64,000 nt of DNA from Cyprinodon diabolis (GCA_030533445.1 CM060081.1:36999111-37063110), one strand, 5' to 3'; shown: positions 24,730 to 39,184, counted from the stretch's first letter. Numbers and translations are program-made. Notes: generated from the sequence alone by a model not told the origin.

Positions 24730-24960
24730 CACCTGTGCTGATGATCTCTGGGAAAGTCACGATCGGAATGGGCTCAAACACCTCGACAAGCCACAAATAA
24801 AGCATCCTATTAGGAAGGACTTAGCTCAGTTGGTTAAGATACAACAAACCAGAACAAACAGGCTTAAAAACAGCCTCTTCCCCAGAGCGATGAAAGTAAT
24901 AACCCCCGCTTTTGTGTTAAAACCTGCCTCATTGTCTAACAAGGTTCCTGCATTTTAAAT
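24730..24960 (+). mobile_element. LINE ORF2 C-terminal scrap
   Basis: TRTNRLKNSLFPRAMKVIT at about 24847-24905 matches the end of fish LINE ORF2 (pattern ART-R--NSFFPRA---LN). The upstream part of the frame from 24692 is open but not recognised. It is a short dead fragment. Confidence 0.55.
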
Positions 24961-25043
24961 TTGATTCATTATTGTTGCCTCAAAAGATACAGTGAAGTGT
25001 CCTTTAAATAGCGACATCAGTAGAAAATTAGTTTATTAACTAA

Positions 25044-25092
25044 GTGCTGATGAAGATTCTCAGTCATCCAGGTCATTGGTCATTTTTTTTAA
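25044..25092 (-). mobile_element. fragment of the same Penelope-like tail
   Basis: The plus strand reads GATGAAGATTCTCAGTCATC then CAGGTCATTGG, the reverse complement of the tail motif seen near 4530-4550. It is a short scrap next to LINE-like sequence at 24.8 kb. Confidence 0.45.
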
Positions 25093-26517
25093 CTTTTACG
25101 GAATTTATTAACTAAGCATTTAGTTTGTTTAGTTAGCATTCACACACATTAACATACAAGAATCTGCTACAGCTGTTTAAAGGTCTAAATTCTTCTGCTG
25201 ATTTTTACACGCATTATATATAGGCTTTCTAAGCTGTGAGTCTCTGCTAAATATTTTTATGGTTTTAGAATGAAAATAAAGATTTTTGATTCATGAAATA
25301 AAAAAGCACCATGTTTTAACTAAATTCCTACTTTTCATTTTTTTTTATTTGGGGTTAATTGTTTTTCACTAAACAATAAAGGAGGTGTTTGGTTTATTTT
25401 TTTAAATATGTGTATATAATCTAATGTATCCTGAATATGTAGGAGATAATTTGCAATGACAACAGATAATAAGACAATTAATGTATAAAACTGAAAATGT
25501 ATTTCAGGTCATTGCAATGGATTCTTCTGGAGTAAAACAGCACCAAGAGACCAACAAGCCTACATATACAGGAGACGAGAGAAGCCCATAATTATCTACA
25601 GCTACAGACTGAACAGGATGTTTGAGCTGAGTACTCGTGACTCAAGGGAGTCCTACAGTTCTCACTTAATCATTGTATTAAAACGACTTGAGGAAAATGC
25701 TGCAACCAGTTTGAACTCAATGCAGATGACACAGCCTCCCTTAATGCCCTGACTTACAGTTCAGCTTTTATGCAGAAATAAAGTAAATTGAAACTGTAGA
25801 TGGTTTAAGTAAACAATTTTGTTTTCTACTTAACAGAAAGAAAATATACAAGATAACCACAGTGATATTATAGTCAAATGTGTAACTAATATACAGTTAC
25901 TTGTAGATAAAGCAAGAAAGACAAAAATACTCATCTATAGAAATGGTTGAATATGTTTTTTTGTTTTACATAGATTACAAAGAACCAGAAAAATCTGGAT
26001 AATGATGCACAACTGGTTCCTGAACGAAGCTCTGCTGGATTTCTCCATCTGTGTTTCCTAATCCTCTATCTTTCTGAGCAGAGGTTTTTTCCAGAGACCA
26101 GCTGGACTTTAGGATTAGGACAAACTGAACTATTGCAGTAGTCATAATATAAACCATTTTTTCCCCAAACAGAATCTGTGTTTGTGGTTTTCTCACTTGT
26201 TGACCATTCAGTTTATATAAAAGAAGTCAATTAGAGCTTTATATGAGACTATTTGAATCTTATAATTCATGCGGCTTATTTTTATGACTATTTTAGAAGC
26301 TGTGTTTCAACTTCAGTTGAAACTCAACGGTGCTCAGAAAATCAACAAATTTGAAAGCCTTTTGCAAAGTTTTCTATTGCATTTAATCAAACTATGAAAA
26401 ACAATGTCCTGTCTCAGTTCTTCTGTTGGAAAACTGAGATTTCTATACTGGTCCCATTAGTTCCTACCATAAAGCCTCTTGTATTTATATTTACGTGCAG
26501 TGGTAAATCCTTTAGAT

Positions 26518-26726
26518 CAATGGTTCTCCATCCTGCTCCTCAACATTCCTGCAAGTTTCAGGTGCTTCCTTGGTGACCACACACCTGATTATATGAGAGG
26601 ATGATTACCCGGCTTCTGCAGCGTCTGCTGAGAAGCTCATGCAATGATTGATGCAGGTGTCCTGCAACAGAGAGACATCTAAAACATGCAGAACAGTGGT
26701 ACGAAGCCCAGGAATGAGAACCACTG
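26518..26726. mobile_element. hAT-type MITE, 209 bp
   Basis: The left end is CAATGGTTCTCCATCCTG; the right end reads CAGTGGTTCTCATTCCTG as reverse complement, so the TIRs are 15/18 identical. The flanks CTTTAGAT (26510-26517) and CTTTTAAT (26727-26734) look like a diverged 8-bp target duplication (6/8). The CACACCTGATT word inside is typical of this very common fish MITE family. No coding capacity. Confidence 0.75.
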
Positions 26727-27113
26727 CTTTTAATGGCTGCATCTGACTCAGATGTACATTTGAGTTTGTTATGAAATAAATCTAGTTGGTTTATCAACCT
26801 CATTTAATGTCACTTAGAGCTGCTAAAACACATTTCGATTTGCACACAAACAACCACACTTCTGGTAGCTCCATGCTATTATAAAACCATGAAATAAATC
26901 AAAAATAATAGATAGCAAACAATCAGCATATTTATAGATGCTTGGATTCATAATATTTTTTGAAGATTATAAAGAGGACTTATAAAAATATGTGACAAAA
27001 ACTAGCCAGGAAAATGGGAGAGCAGGCAGTAGAATCATCATAGCTACATATGTGCCATCTGTACTTCTTATACTCAAACAGCTTGCACTGCATCAAAATC
27101 TCCCTTAAACCCA

Positions 27114-27381
27114 GGACTCTTGATTTATTTGGGACATCTGGCCATCGCAGTCGGTGTGTACATGTGCTTGAACTTTGTGCCCTTTTATGAGACGATCGGC
27201 TACATTAAGAAGAGGCGCACCAGCTGGCTCAACGGGGAGAACTCTTCACCTTCAGCTGGCACTCAAAAAACACCCACCCACACAGCAAATACAGAGAAAC
27301 CATGTTTTATAATGAAACTGCATGATGTGTCAGACTTTAAGAGGAATATAGATCCTCACAGGTCCATTTCAGCACACATTT
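27114..27381 (+). other. orphan exon-like open segment, one predicted membrane helix
   Basis: A plus-strand frame is open from 27033 to 27386. A plausible acceptor (CTTAAACCCAG) precedes the hydrophobic stretch LLIYLGHLAIAVGVYMCLNF, then VPFYETIGYIKKRRTSWLNG, and a consensus donor (TTG|GTGAGT) lies near 27382. Third-position GC is clearly higher than in the surrounding sequence from 27140 to 27250. The order membrane helix then KKRR fits a type I-like membrane topology. I do not recognise the protein; no ATG start is near. It could be an exon of an unknown nested gene, a retrocopy scrap, or chance. Confidence 0.3.
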
Positions 27382-30300
27382 GGTGAGTATATGTTGGAAA
27401 ATACTATTTATGGATTCAGCACTCCTCCCACCACTACCCCCTGATAAAAGCCTCTTCTGCCTATTTCCCTGGTCGAAGTGAATAATCCACTTTTCCTCAG
27501 ACGCCACCTTAGACACAAACACAAACCTTTGGTCGGATTAATGCTATTTCAGCAAATACAATAACAACAGAGTAGATCTCTGATAATGATCCACTTGCTC
27601 AACTCCAGCTAAGATTTAAAGGTAGTGACATAAGCAAAGTGAAATTAATCACCACCATCCAAATCGATTTCACAATGTTTGCTCCCTAACAAAATGCTGA
27701 GTAGAGAGAAGCAAAGGACAACTACTTACGTTTAAGAATACATAAAACATTTTGAGATTTTATTCCTAATAGATTTGATTTTAATCTCTTACAACAATTA
27801 ATTTGACTGTCGATCAAATACAATAGCAATGAGCCCACTGCAGGATGTAGGAGAAGGAGATGGCGTGGCATAATTGCTGAAGATTTAAGGTTTAATTTAA
27901 ATTTGTTTTTATACCATCTAGCTTCCCAAGCCATGTCAATTTTTTTCAGAGGTTATTTCATTAGATGTAAAAAGTAGGTCTTGATTTTTTGCTCTGCTTT
28001 AAATAAATTAAATCAAAAATCAGAACTAGGCTTTTCACTGGCTGCTGGCTTTCGTTGACATAGAAACCAAGTCTATGCACCAGAAGATTTTCAAATTCTG
28101 CAGCGGAGGCCTGTAATTATAACCCATTATGTGTGTTAATGTTTTGTTGAGAGATCATGGTCATTTACTTAGCTTCTTGGGTACCTGCTTTATTTATAAC
28201 CAACTAAGACAGTTTGAAACAAAGGAAAAAAAAGTTACATCTAATCTGTCTGTAAAACTAATTCACTCATTAAAGATGATATTAAGACGCAATTAAACAA
28301 AACTTAAAACTTGGTTTTATCTTCCAGCATTTGGTAAACGAAAAAGAAAATACAAATGAAATGTTTCCTTTTTTTTTTTTTAAAGGGTTTTAAGTATGAA
28401 AGTATGAATACATTTTTTTCATGACTCAGTTAAAACATAAGAGAATAAAATAGGTTAGATAATTTTGTTTGGCAAAAGGAGACTGTAAGAAAGGGTGGCA
28501 TATCTTTGTGCTTGATAAACACCTGTAATTAAATAAATTAGATTGAGTAAAACATTTCACTTATTGAAAATATGCAATAACCTATATACTACCTATGTAG
28601 TGGCTAAAATCCTATATTTTAGGCTACTGGTTGCTATTCCTGAAAGGCATTGGTTTAATATGTGTTCAATTAAGATTACCATGATGCTGATCTTTAATAA
28701 AGTATTTATTATCGGAACAATGTCCATCGTTTTACTATTTTCCTTTAAATATACATAAATTTGACATTAATCAGAACCAGAGTAGGAAATTGTTGCCCCA
28801 ACAGAATCATGGTTGTGCTTAAATAATCTAATCTCCCATCAGACAATCAGAATTCAAAATGAAAGACGCCCCCTGGTGGCAATAAACACAGGAAAGGACA
28901 AATGGCTCCTACATCATATATTAATTACTTACATATGGATATATTTCAAGTCATCATCGAATGGAAAAAAATCCCTTTTTTACAGACTTTGATTATCGAA
29001 AAAGAAAAACAAACAAATCAACACTTTTATGTACTATAGTGTATATTAACTCAATTCCTGCTTCGTGCTCTGGATCGAATTATAGCAGTTGTGCAGCATG
29101 GAGGCTCAACTGAAGTGTAAAAGCAGCCCGAACTCGAGTACCAGGAGCTTTTGGTTCATCTGATTTTTATTTTTTATTTTTTGGTCAGGTTTCTCTCTTG
29201 ATCTTTCTAGAAAATATGTTTTCTGCAGGGTTCAGGTCATGTGAGTTTTCTAACCAATCAAGCACTTGGTTAGCATATTCAATGGCTATTACATTTTCTC
29301 CAAACCCCTTTTATAATACAGCCCTCTCAAAGTTGCAGTCCCTCCTGTTAATTAAACTACTTTGTCATGAGTTGATGATAATCTAATTTATTCACATGCA
29401 TTTGTTGCACTATAGGTTTAAACCTTTGACAAATCTCCATCTACGGTGGTTTTAAACATTCTCACCTTCAGATCATTAATTTGCCATGTGACAACAGATT
29501 CAGTTCTATTACATAGTGGGACTGTGTTTGGTGTCTATATTTGTGGATCCTCTGCATCTGAAAGGAAACAGTGATCTACGCGTCTGCCTCTTGTGTTACA
29601 CTCACAACCTGTGCTGTGGATTTAAACTGGTGATCTGATTAGTTTGGGAAGTTACCAGTTTGAGACTTCCTAATAAGACATGACTATCTGGCACCTCTTA
29701 AATCAGAGGGGACACCCTCAACACCTCTGATCTATTAGCAAATGTCCTACCTCATCTTCATGCTTGTCAAAGCAGCAGCTGCATTCCTGAAAACAAACGC
29801 GCTGAGACAAATCACCAGGGACAGTGAACAAAGAGCCGCTGAATCCCATTTTAGCATCTTCTACTAAGCTGTTGCTGTGTTATGCTGCCATTTGTATTAT
29901 GTAAATCTAAATGAGGAGAATTTTTATGCCAGATGTACCCTCCAGGCTTAATTAAACAACTGCAGTAGATGAAGGGGTAACTGACTGATATCTTGAAGCC
30001 AAAAAAATAAAAGAACTGACCTCAGATAACACTGAAGATAAATGCATATTAAAAGAATGTGTGTCTGTTGTGGAGTGCATAGACATCCGGTTTATTTCAA
30101 AGTCTCTCATTTAGTGACCTGTTTCAGTCTCTTTTCTTGCTTACCTTTTGTCTTTCAGGTTCTTTCATCAGCTTTTTGAAAAACTACAATTTGAATTTAT
30201 CATGCACAGCTATTCTACACTAAAAACAAACATTTTTTTTATGGTATTTCAATACCATAAAAAAAAACTTTTTTTAAAAAGATTTTTCAGTATTTCTAAA

Positions 30301-30545
30301 CATACCTTGAAAACAGTAGTTGCAATTTTCAAATTTTGGAGGCTTTTAAAGTCTGGTGTCCTTTTTTTTTAAAATCAGGTACATAAAAGCAAACTCCTCC
30401 TGCTGTTAAGATAATAAAAAGTGTTTAAAATTATTCATACATGACTACAAAGCATCTGGAAATCCCAAGAAACTTAGAATAAAATTTAGAATAAAATAGA
30501 ACAGAATAGAAGAGGCTTTTTTATATGCAGTCTGACCATACACTG

Positions 30546-30572
30546 TATATATATATATATATATATATATAT
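30546..30572. repeat. AT microsatellite
   Basis: About 13 AT units preceded by CACTGTAT. Nothing else notable nearby. Confidence 0.95.
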
Positions 30573-31932
30573 CCAAGAAGTCAATGTAATTTACTTTTCT
30601 TTGCTTTTAAATAAATATTGTGATATTCTGAATATTTAGTGGCTGTTTCTAGCAGAGCTGCATCACAGAATAATATGCCCTCCTCTGAAGTTTGAATCCA
30701 CCGAACTAAGCCACCGGCAACCCCAAGCTGTCAAAAACGTTAGCAAGGCAGGAGTTCTAGCAGGAGTTCGGCACCATGCAGCATGCAATATGGGGTGTGT
30801 GCGACCATGTTAGTCTGTGTCGTGTGTTTGTGTAGGAGTGCTCTGTCTTGTGCCTGTGATCTTCCCAAATCCTCACATAACCTTGTCTGAACCCTTTCAG
30901 GAGAAACACACACAAACACACAAAGAAAGATGGTAGGGGCAGCATGTGATAGCAGGGATGCTAGCCTGCCTTAGCTCATGCTGTGTGTTCTTGAAGAGGT
31001 CGACACAGGAAGGACAGTCTAGCCTCTAACTGGAAAAGTGAAACCACTGAGTGACAAAACTAATGAGCAGCACAGAATACATCTATGAAATCTAACTCTT
31101 TCAAATTTAGTTTTGGATCAGCAAGGTTTCAGGGTATTTCAGAAGTTTTGATATTAAAAGAAAACAATTACTTTCTCTGTTTTAGGTGCACATTTAAGAT
31201 CCTGTTTATCAGTCTTCAATGCATATTCAGTTAGATCATCTAAAGCGTTATGTGTAGAAAAATCAAGATAAGCAAAACAGTAAGGCCACTGTGGTTTTTT
31301 ATTTTTGTATTTCTTATTTTGTAGTGAATTTGCATATTCGTTTTATTACACCTGGTAAACTTGGGCTTAAGATTTGTTTTTTTACAAAAAGCTTTATTTT
31401 TGAAAGCATTATTTCATAGGAGACATTATAAGAAAAACGCAACAATAAGGTTGGTGGTGCTAAACTTTAACCAGATCTATGCCTCTACCTCAGCTTCATC
31501 CAAAAACTTTGTAGATGAGCTGGAAAATTACTTTAATTTTAAAAATTTAGACAAGTTTAATTCCATTTCTCTTTGTGAATTGAAGGTTGTTACTGAGAGG
31601 AAAAGGTGTCAGAAGTGAAAAAAGGGAGTACAGACAGCTGAATGCAAATGGCGAAAGAATAGACTCCAGGTTCACCAAAACTTTTAAAAAGAGACTTTAA
31701 AGATGTAACTTACAACTGAAAAGTGCAAAAGAAGGATTCCTCTCAAAGATTCTCAGCAAAAGCATTACTAACTATCATGTCTTATTTGCTTAAGCCTTTA
31801 ACAAACCTGAAAAAGGGAAACTTTGACAAACTTTGTGTTTGCAGAACTAGATGCCCACCTCAAAGCTCCCTTAATCAAAAAAATTACTGTATAGAAAAGA
31901 AAAATCCCTTTATAATAACACAATGGGGAAAC

Positions 31933-31936
<4 letters not shown>

Positions 31937-31980
<44 letters not shown>
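31937..31980. repeat. TA microsatellite
   Basis: About 22 TA units. A 155-codon plus-strand frame (31723-32190) runs through it but has no coding character outside the repeat. Confidence 0.95.
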
Positions 31981-31983
<3 letters not shown>

Positions 31984-33074
31984 TTTTCTTTATGCCTAAC
32001 AATGAAATACATAATAGACTTGCTGTCTGTCAACAAACCAGATCTCTCATTTTATTCTCATGAATTATTGACATTTTTAAGCTATTTAATTAAACATGCT
32101 GGTGAAGATTTTTATTCATTTACTTCATACTCATTCCAAAAAAAAATTAAAAAACAAACCACTAGACTTGTTTTACAAATATTTTATTAAATCCATGGCA
32201 ATGCATTCTCCTATTGTATTTTTTCATGCACAGCGCTTGTCTTGCTAATGAAGTGTCATATAAATAAACTTGCCTTGCCTTTCCTTGCGTTACAAATACT
32301 TTAAAAGAAATTCTGGAGCACATAATCTACATATTAAAAGCAGCATCTTATTAACATGTGTGAAAAGTGCAAAAACCAGGTATTCACTTTACATCCTGTG
32401 GTAAATAAAATAAAAATAAACATTGTGTGCAGATCAGCACACCAAGAGACTCAAAGAGATCCCACATGGTAAAGCTAAATCGTAATATAACTGTCAAAAT
32501 ATAAAAAATAGCTATCAGATCAAATGGCATATAGCTTAACTAATACAGAGATTTAACTTGGTTGTAGAAGTAAAATATAAAATTAAAAACTTGGTCGTGC
32601 TCTGTCATTATGAAGTTTCTGAAGCAATTCCCTCACAAACAAAAGGAATGGCTGAAGATCCATGAACAGATTTTCTCCACAGTTGCCTTTTCACACGTGC
32701 TCTTCACAGAGGGTGATTCTCACTGTGAGCCAAAACCTCACAACTGGAAATAATTCAGACTGGCACTATGTAGCACACCGGAGGAGACATGGTGTAGAAA
32801 GTATGCTGTGAATGACAGTTTGTTTACAGCACCTGAGATGGCAGAAGACTCCTACTGTGTGCTGGCAGACATTTCTGCTACAAAACTGTAATTAAAACAC
32901 AGATCAATATATTGCTACTTATTTAAATTATGAAAATAACAAAGCTAGAACATGTCTCCTATATGTCTCTGATATTGAATCATTTTGTTTTTAATTGTAT
33001 TCTAAAAAAATAAAAGACAGAAAGGAGAAATCATTACGGTAGGAAAAAATGAAAAAAGGGATAAAAATCTAACA

Positions 33075-33385
33075 TGCGACAGTTGCTCAGGAGGTAAGGA
33101 TTCATTCTGTAACCAGTGGGTTGTTGGTAAAAGCTCCTGCTCCTCCATCTGTCCCTGTGTCCTTCAGTAAGACACCTCACCCACCTTGCCTGCTCTCAGT
33201 GGTCAGTGGGCCTGGTGGCATCACAGCTTTGCTTCTGTCAGACTGCCCCAGGGCAGCCGTGGCTGCAATACAGCTCACCACCATCACCATGTGAATATGT
33301 GCATGAAAGGGTAAAAAAATAAATGCAGTGTAAAGACCTTTGGGGTCCTCAGGCTTGATATAGAGCTATGCAAGTACAGGGAATG
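33075..33385 (+). mobile_element. tRNA-derived SINE, copy 1
   Basis: The tRNA-like head holds CAGTTGCTCAGGAGGTAAGG as the A-box area and GTTGGTAAAAGCTCC as a worn B box. The family body follows: CCCTGTGTCCTTCAGTAAGA with CACCTCACCCACC, and CCCCAGGGCAGCCGTGGCTG. It ends near GAGCTATGCAAGTACAGG. The same order of words recurs at 48090-48420, so the two are one family. The family is widespread in percomorph fish as far as I recall. Confidence 0.8.
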
Positions 33386-36300
33386 TACCAGTTTGATATG
33401 GTTTTATTTTAGAATGTCAAGTTTTTGTAGCTTTATTATCAAAAAATGTTTGAAATATAAACAGCTGTTTAAAACTCTCTGACAATGCTTTCCTAAAAAA
33501 AATGTTTGTAGCTCAAGATTTTTGTACCCTGGATCAACAGATTAAGCAGGATTTACATTTATCAAAGACTCTCTGTATACGAATACTTTAAGATACTTTA
33601 AAAACAAATGACAAACATTTTTGTTATTTTTTATTGTCAGGTATAATTCAGTCAGTAGAGAAAGAAATAATTGCACAGCAATCCCCAGAGGGATTAATTA
33701 TACATTGTGGTTGTTGTCAAAAACCAACCAAAATAAGTGCTGTGAACGTTAATTATAACGTCACAACACTAATGAAAAAGACCAGTGCTGATCAAATTCA
33801 TTGAAAACTTTGGGTTCTCATAAAAAAAAATGATCTAAATGATTGTTTGTTTGTTTTTAAAGAAAACACAAGGTTTGTGCTCATTGAGGGGAGACAGAGA
33901 TGATTTGCCAAACCAGGCAGTAGGCCTACTGTTTAATAACTACATCTGAATATTTGTACATTTTTAACATGAGGCTTTGATGCTTTAGAGTCTTGTAACA
34001 GTTTTAATTCAGAATATTTATTTTGTATATTCTTATGCATAAAGAAAAAAACGTTATTTGTTGAAACAAATAAGGACATAAAATGTTATTCCTATTGCCT
34101 GTAATTACAGAAACATAAACATTAATCGCCCGCCTGCGCTTTGGAACCTATTTAGAAATAAGATTTGGATCATTGAACATGAAGTCCAGAAATTCTTGGT
34201 CGAGTCCACCTGAATATTAATATTTGGATTTTTCACCAGAAAAATAATCAAGGGGATATATAAAACAAATATTTTGTACGGTGATATAAACTTTCATTTT
34301 ATATCAATAATCAAACATCTTTAGGAAACCGTTAAACCACTTAGGGAAAAAAAAAGACTTTCAGATTGAAATAATGAACATAAGAATGAATTGATCAAAT
34401 TTAAATACACATTTGGGTTTAAACAACATGTGCTTTTTCAAGTTACCCTTTGCTTACTTATTAAGCTTACATTATATGTTACATTTTACAGTATTTACTA
34501 CAATAAATAGAAAAACATGTAAAGCTACACACACAGCATTTGCAATTGTCAAAAAATAATATATCCAAAGACTTTGAACTTTTTCTAAAAGTTTAGTGGT
34601 CAAATGACATGACATGTGTCTCACTCCTTGCGTAAATATAAACCGAAATAAAATAAAATAAATAAATAACATTTTAAAATAGATCATTAATGGATGGGTT
34701 GTTTCAATTGCAAAACTCATTGCAAACTTCTCCATTTAAAGAATAACCTTCACATTTTTAAGGACACTTTAGAGAGGATTTAGTTTTTGCAACAACATTA
34801 AATCATTCCACCATATTACGTATGATGTAGACATCCTGAACATTAATCACATTGCAGTTTTACTGGGAAACTATAAAAAAAAAATAAACTTCTGAAAAGG
34901 ATTTATCAGATACGATTTTACACACTTTTCCCTCAATGCAACATAAAACCAGCGACTGTATGCCAACATGGGCCTCGTCACTGTGGCAACGATGGGTGAG
35001 TCATCTTATGAAATTATGACACTGCACTTATTGAATGATTCTGGACAGACAATGAAAAACAAAATATTATGTTTAGCAAAAAGTAAAGAGACACTTTTCC
35101 TTTCTGGTGAGAAAAAAATTTTACCTACAGTAACAGAAAACAAGGTGCATCTTAACAGTCCAACTTCCCCGCAGGATTTAAGAGAAGATAGTATCCACTC
35201 ACATGTATGATAGAGGGATGATAGATCCACCAGTTTGGTTCCTCAGTTTTCCCCTCTTGCTCTCATTTACTGTATTTTGAACTGGAAACCAGCAGACTAA
35301 AGCGGCAGATGGGTGGAAAATCACAGCCTTTCAAACGATTTAAGATCTGTCCACATCCTACAGGAGCAACACTACCTCTCTCACTCCCTCCCTGCTTGTT
35401 GTTCAGAGTCTACCGATGCCTTATTCTTCCTCCTCTCTGTCTCTGACCTGCTCTTAGTCTCCATCTTTTTGCATCCCCCCTTCTCTCTGTTCCACCCAGC
35501 CACCCACGGGCCAGTCTGCAGTGCCAGCCTCCACATTTGTAATGTTTGAGATAAAAGGAAACGGAATTTTTTCTAAAGGAACTGATACATACAGATAACT
35601 TGATGATAAAGACGTTCGACAGCAGCAGAGTTTGCATCTAGAGACTGTTGCCTAGAAGGAGACTTTCCAATGAAAGGTGTGATATTTGTGTGCTCATAAC
35701 AGATAGAAAGAAGAAAGGCGAGGGTAAATAACAGAGATATAGGGCAATAGAAAGACAATATGCCAGAAGCACTATGAGTCATCTTCTGCATTACCTGGGG
35801 TGGAAGGGAATTACGCCTTCATCTTGTGTTTACCGGATGAATTGCAATAATTTGATCACAGAAGCAGCCAAAAAGTTATACAGATAGGTGGAAAATTTCA
35901 TCAGAGGACATCCTGTGTTTCGATATCGGCTAATAATTTTAAGCTACATAAAAGGTGACGGACATTCAGTCAAATTCTGCATTCAAACAAACCAATGGAT
36001 GATAGTAAAAGTTGAAAGTAAGATATTAAAATGTATTTTTCACTTAAAATTCAATTAAATGGCCACAAACCAACCAACTTGCTTTTAAATAATGGGTTGT
36101 CTGTGCAACTAAATGGAAATCGCATATATCCATTGAGCACCAATCTTGTCGTGTAACAAAAACTCTGATTAGAAGTATGTTGTACAATCAAAACTAATAA
36201 ATACATCTGGAAACCTGGGAAGGTATCACAGAGGTGTCTAAAATATAAAATTACACTGAAATCAGTAGTTTTCCAAATGTTTAAATAAAACATGGAGAAG

Positions 36301-38777
36301 TTTCCTATGTGTAAGAATCTATCATATCTATCATGCAGCACTTTGTTCTGATGGGATTGTTGTGTCTTAAGGAAACCTAATGGTGGACAGTGCCCAAGTT
36401 ATGCGGTTTTGAGAGCACAAGACAATATGCATGATCTATACTTTATAGTACTTTAAATCAAAACCGGCCCACATAACAAAATAATATTAATGAAAAAAAT
36501 TGTTGGTTTCCTGTCAACTGAGTATTTACTTGTCTCAATATTATAATAAACACTAAAAGATTTGTAGTTTCACAGAGGCATTTAAAGTAAATAAAGCATT
36601 AAATTACAACAACTGATAAAAAGGCTGGTTCCTCCGTAATCTTGCCAAAGTTAAATGTAAATATATACCAGGTAAATATGTGACCTTCAGTCTGTGTGGC
36701 CATAGTTTCAATAATGGCTGATATGATGAACCAGCCCTGCTAGCTGGATAACAGGATAACTAAGGGAATGTTTTGGGGTAACATGTAGTGTTTTGTTAGG
36801 TGCAACATTAACATGTTTACCTATAAGTTTTTACATAAATGTCCTCATTTTAGATTTCAACCAAAGTCCAAAGCAAGAGGTAATGTTTTAAGCTCAGTTA
36901 GAGTCTATGAACCACAGATCTGTACAGACAGACATGAGAGAGGACAGATCAGACAGGACTCTGCTGTCTGCAAACACAAAGTAAAACAAACAATCCGTGC
37001 CAGAGAGACTGGGTAAATGTTTCATATTTTATTGTTGATGGGGTTTTTTTTGGCTTTGTGTGAAATTAAAAATAATTAATTGACAGGAGATTATTCTCTG
37101 AACTGACAGAGACAAAAACACATTTTTATTTGTATTACACCATTAAATCTAAAACTAGAATGGAGCCCAATAAACCAACAAAATTATTATAAAATTAGGT
37201 CACTGTCAGCAGCTGCTTAGCAACCCTAACATAAAATCAGCATTGATGAAGGGTTACGAGGTGCTACGCTGAGAGGCTCATAATCATATTTCTAAAAAAC
37301 CCAAACATGAAAAGCAGTATCAAAAAATACTTAGTATTGTTGGGTCCAGATCGATTTAACAAACATTTGTAACTGGTCATCAAGCTATTAGAAAGTAAAT
37401 ACTGTGGTATAATTTCTGGAGTGCTCTACAATGGTAATTTCTATAAAAATAAAACTGACACTTAAAAGTTATTAGTAGAAGCAATAGCAAAATATGCAGG
37501 AATGTATGTAGAAAATAAGCTGAGAATTCAGGCTAAGACTAAAGTCTGGCCAAGCCAAAGTTTCCTCTAACTGTTGTTCAGACAGCTTCATACTGCTCTG
37601 TATGCTAAAATCCAACATGTAAGGATAGTAATAATGGGTAGAATATGAGCATTAGAAGCTCTTTTAAAACAATAAAAGGAGTTTCATAATACATAAACTT
37701 AAAAACCTTCCTTTAACATGAGTCCTTTCTCAATCTTTGTACCATTGAAAGGATGCAGATGCCTATTGGACAAGAAGCATGATATGCCCTGGAATAGTTA
37801 CTGTCCCATGTATTTAAGTATTTTTCCAGACAATTTAAGTTAATTTAAAACTTAAGTATATCTAATTGTTTTTCTGCTGGAATCACAATGTTCTTAGCAG
37901 CTTAAGGAAAAGGCTACAGCTTTATCTCCCCCATTATCGCCTTGATTGAATCCTGTGTATAAATTCAAAAAATATTTTTTATTCATCCGGCTCTCTGACC
38001 CTTTATTTTTTACCTTTTATTTTTTTCTATCCTTTCGCTTTGTACCTTTGTAATTGGGGGAAAAATATGTTGTCTGTTACCGCTTGCAAATATAAGGGTG
38101 AAAACAGAGCTGACGATTCCTAGAAATGTTTTGATTTTCTGGTGTTCTTTGGCTTTCCGTGGATGCAGATTCACACTCTTCCACACACATATGTGTCGCA
38201 TAATGTGCAAAGAAAAAATAGGATTTCTCTTGCAAGCCAAGTAGCAAACACATAAAAACATTTTTTAATTAAACCATCTCCAAACTACTTACATCTATCT
38301 ATGTTTTGGATTAAACATTACAGACAGTTTCATATTAATTAATTCGGGTTTCCATTATTAAAACTGCAATTGGACAGTAAGTAAGAAGATTTGTTTAGCC
38401 CCTTTTTCATTGCCACTGAAAAGCTGCAGGCTTTGCAAATCCCCCTTTGCTATTTCAGTTACAGAGTTAACTACTTTGCATTACCCGTGCTTCCATTTTA
38501 TGGGGCTTTGGTCCCTAAAGTGATCCAGTATTTTGCTAGGTTTAATTGGGATTTTGGAGAGGATGGGCTTACAAAGTGAACTGCATGGCTTCCTTTTTGT
38601 TAAATCTGCTCATCCCACCATCTTTAAACCGCTGTTTTGTTTTATTACAGCTAACACACACAAACATACACACACAGTTTTTACAGTTGTCTAAGTTTAC
38701 CGTTGTCTAATTCTTAAATACATGATGGAGCAGAAGAGAAGAAGCTATGACTAATGATGAGATCCAGGCTCTTTTAA

Positions 38778-39064
38778 ACGTATAGTGAAGGATGTTTTTT
38801 TTCCGGGTGGATCATCAAAGTAAGTGGTCCTCCTGATTGTCAATCATTCTGGTGTTTACGTAAGGCCGTCCTATTATGCTCGTCCCCATTTTCACTTGCC
38901 GGTGGTGAGTCTGACATGGTGGAAAATTTGGCAAATCTTCCAGCAACTTTTAAACAGAGCATGCACTTCTCGGGGGCGAGTACAGGGTTTTGCAAGTGCA
39001 TTGTTTTTTTAAAGTGGAGATGGCAGGGGTTTTCAAACATTTACGAAAATCCTCCACTATACCT
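38778..39064 (-). mobile_element. TTAA-flanked MITE, 287 bp, piggyBac-like
   Basis: TTAA lies immediately outside both ends (38774-38777 and 39065-39068). The TIRs are ACGTATAGTGAAGGAT on the left and AGGTATAGTGGAGGAT as reverse complement on the right, 14/16 identical. TTAA duplication is the hallmark of piggyBac-type insertion. On the minus strand a frame includes FAKFSTMSDSPPASENGDEH, which is echoed in the related copy at 62987. Too short for a transposase; non-autonomous. Confidence 0.7.
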
Positions 39065-39184
39065 TTAAGTATTTTTGCTGAGGAGGATTAGTCTGAGTTT
39101 GAGTCACCATGCACCATGATTGCATTTACGCCACAATTTAAGCCCGACTGGCTAAAATAAAAAATCGCCACACCACAAAGCAAA

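Noticed and set aside
31723..32190. 155-codon plus-strand frame
   Set aside because: Passes through a TA array, has no start context, no domain and AT-driven composition.
33075..33150. A functional tRNA gene
   Set aside because: The tRNA-like head has degenerate boxes, no cloverleaf, and is joined to a SINE body.
35313..35640. Serine/leucine-rich frame in a CT-rich stretch
   Set aside because: Composition follows local pyrimidine bias; no start context and no domain.
36813..37016. 67-codon plus-strand frame
   Set aside because: No recognisable domain, splice signal or conservation cue.
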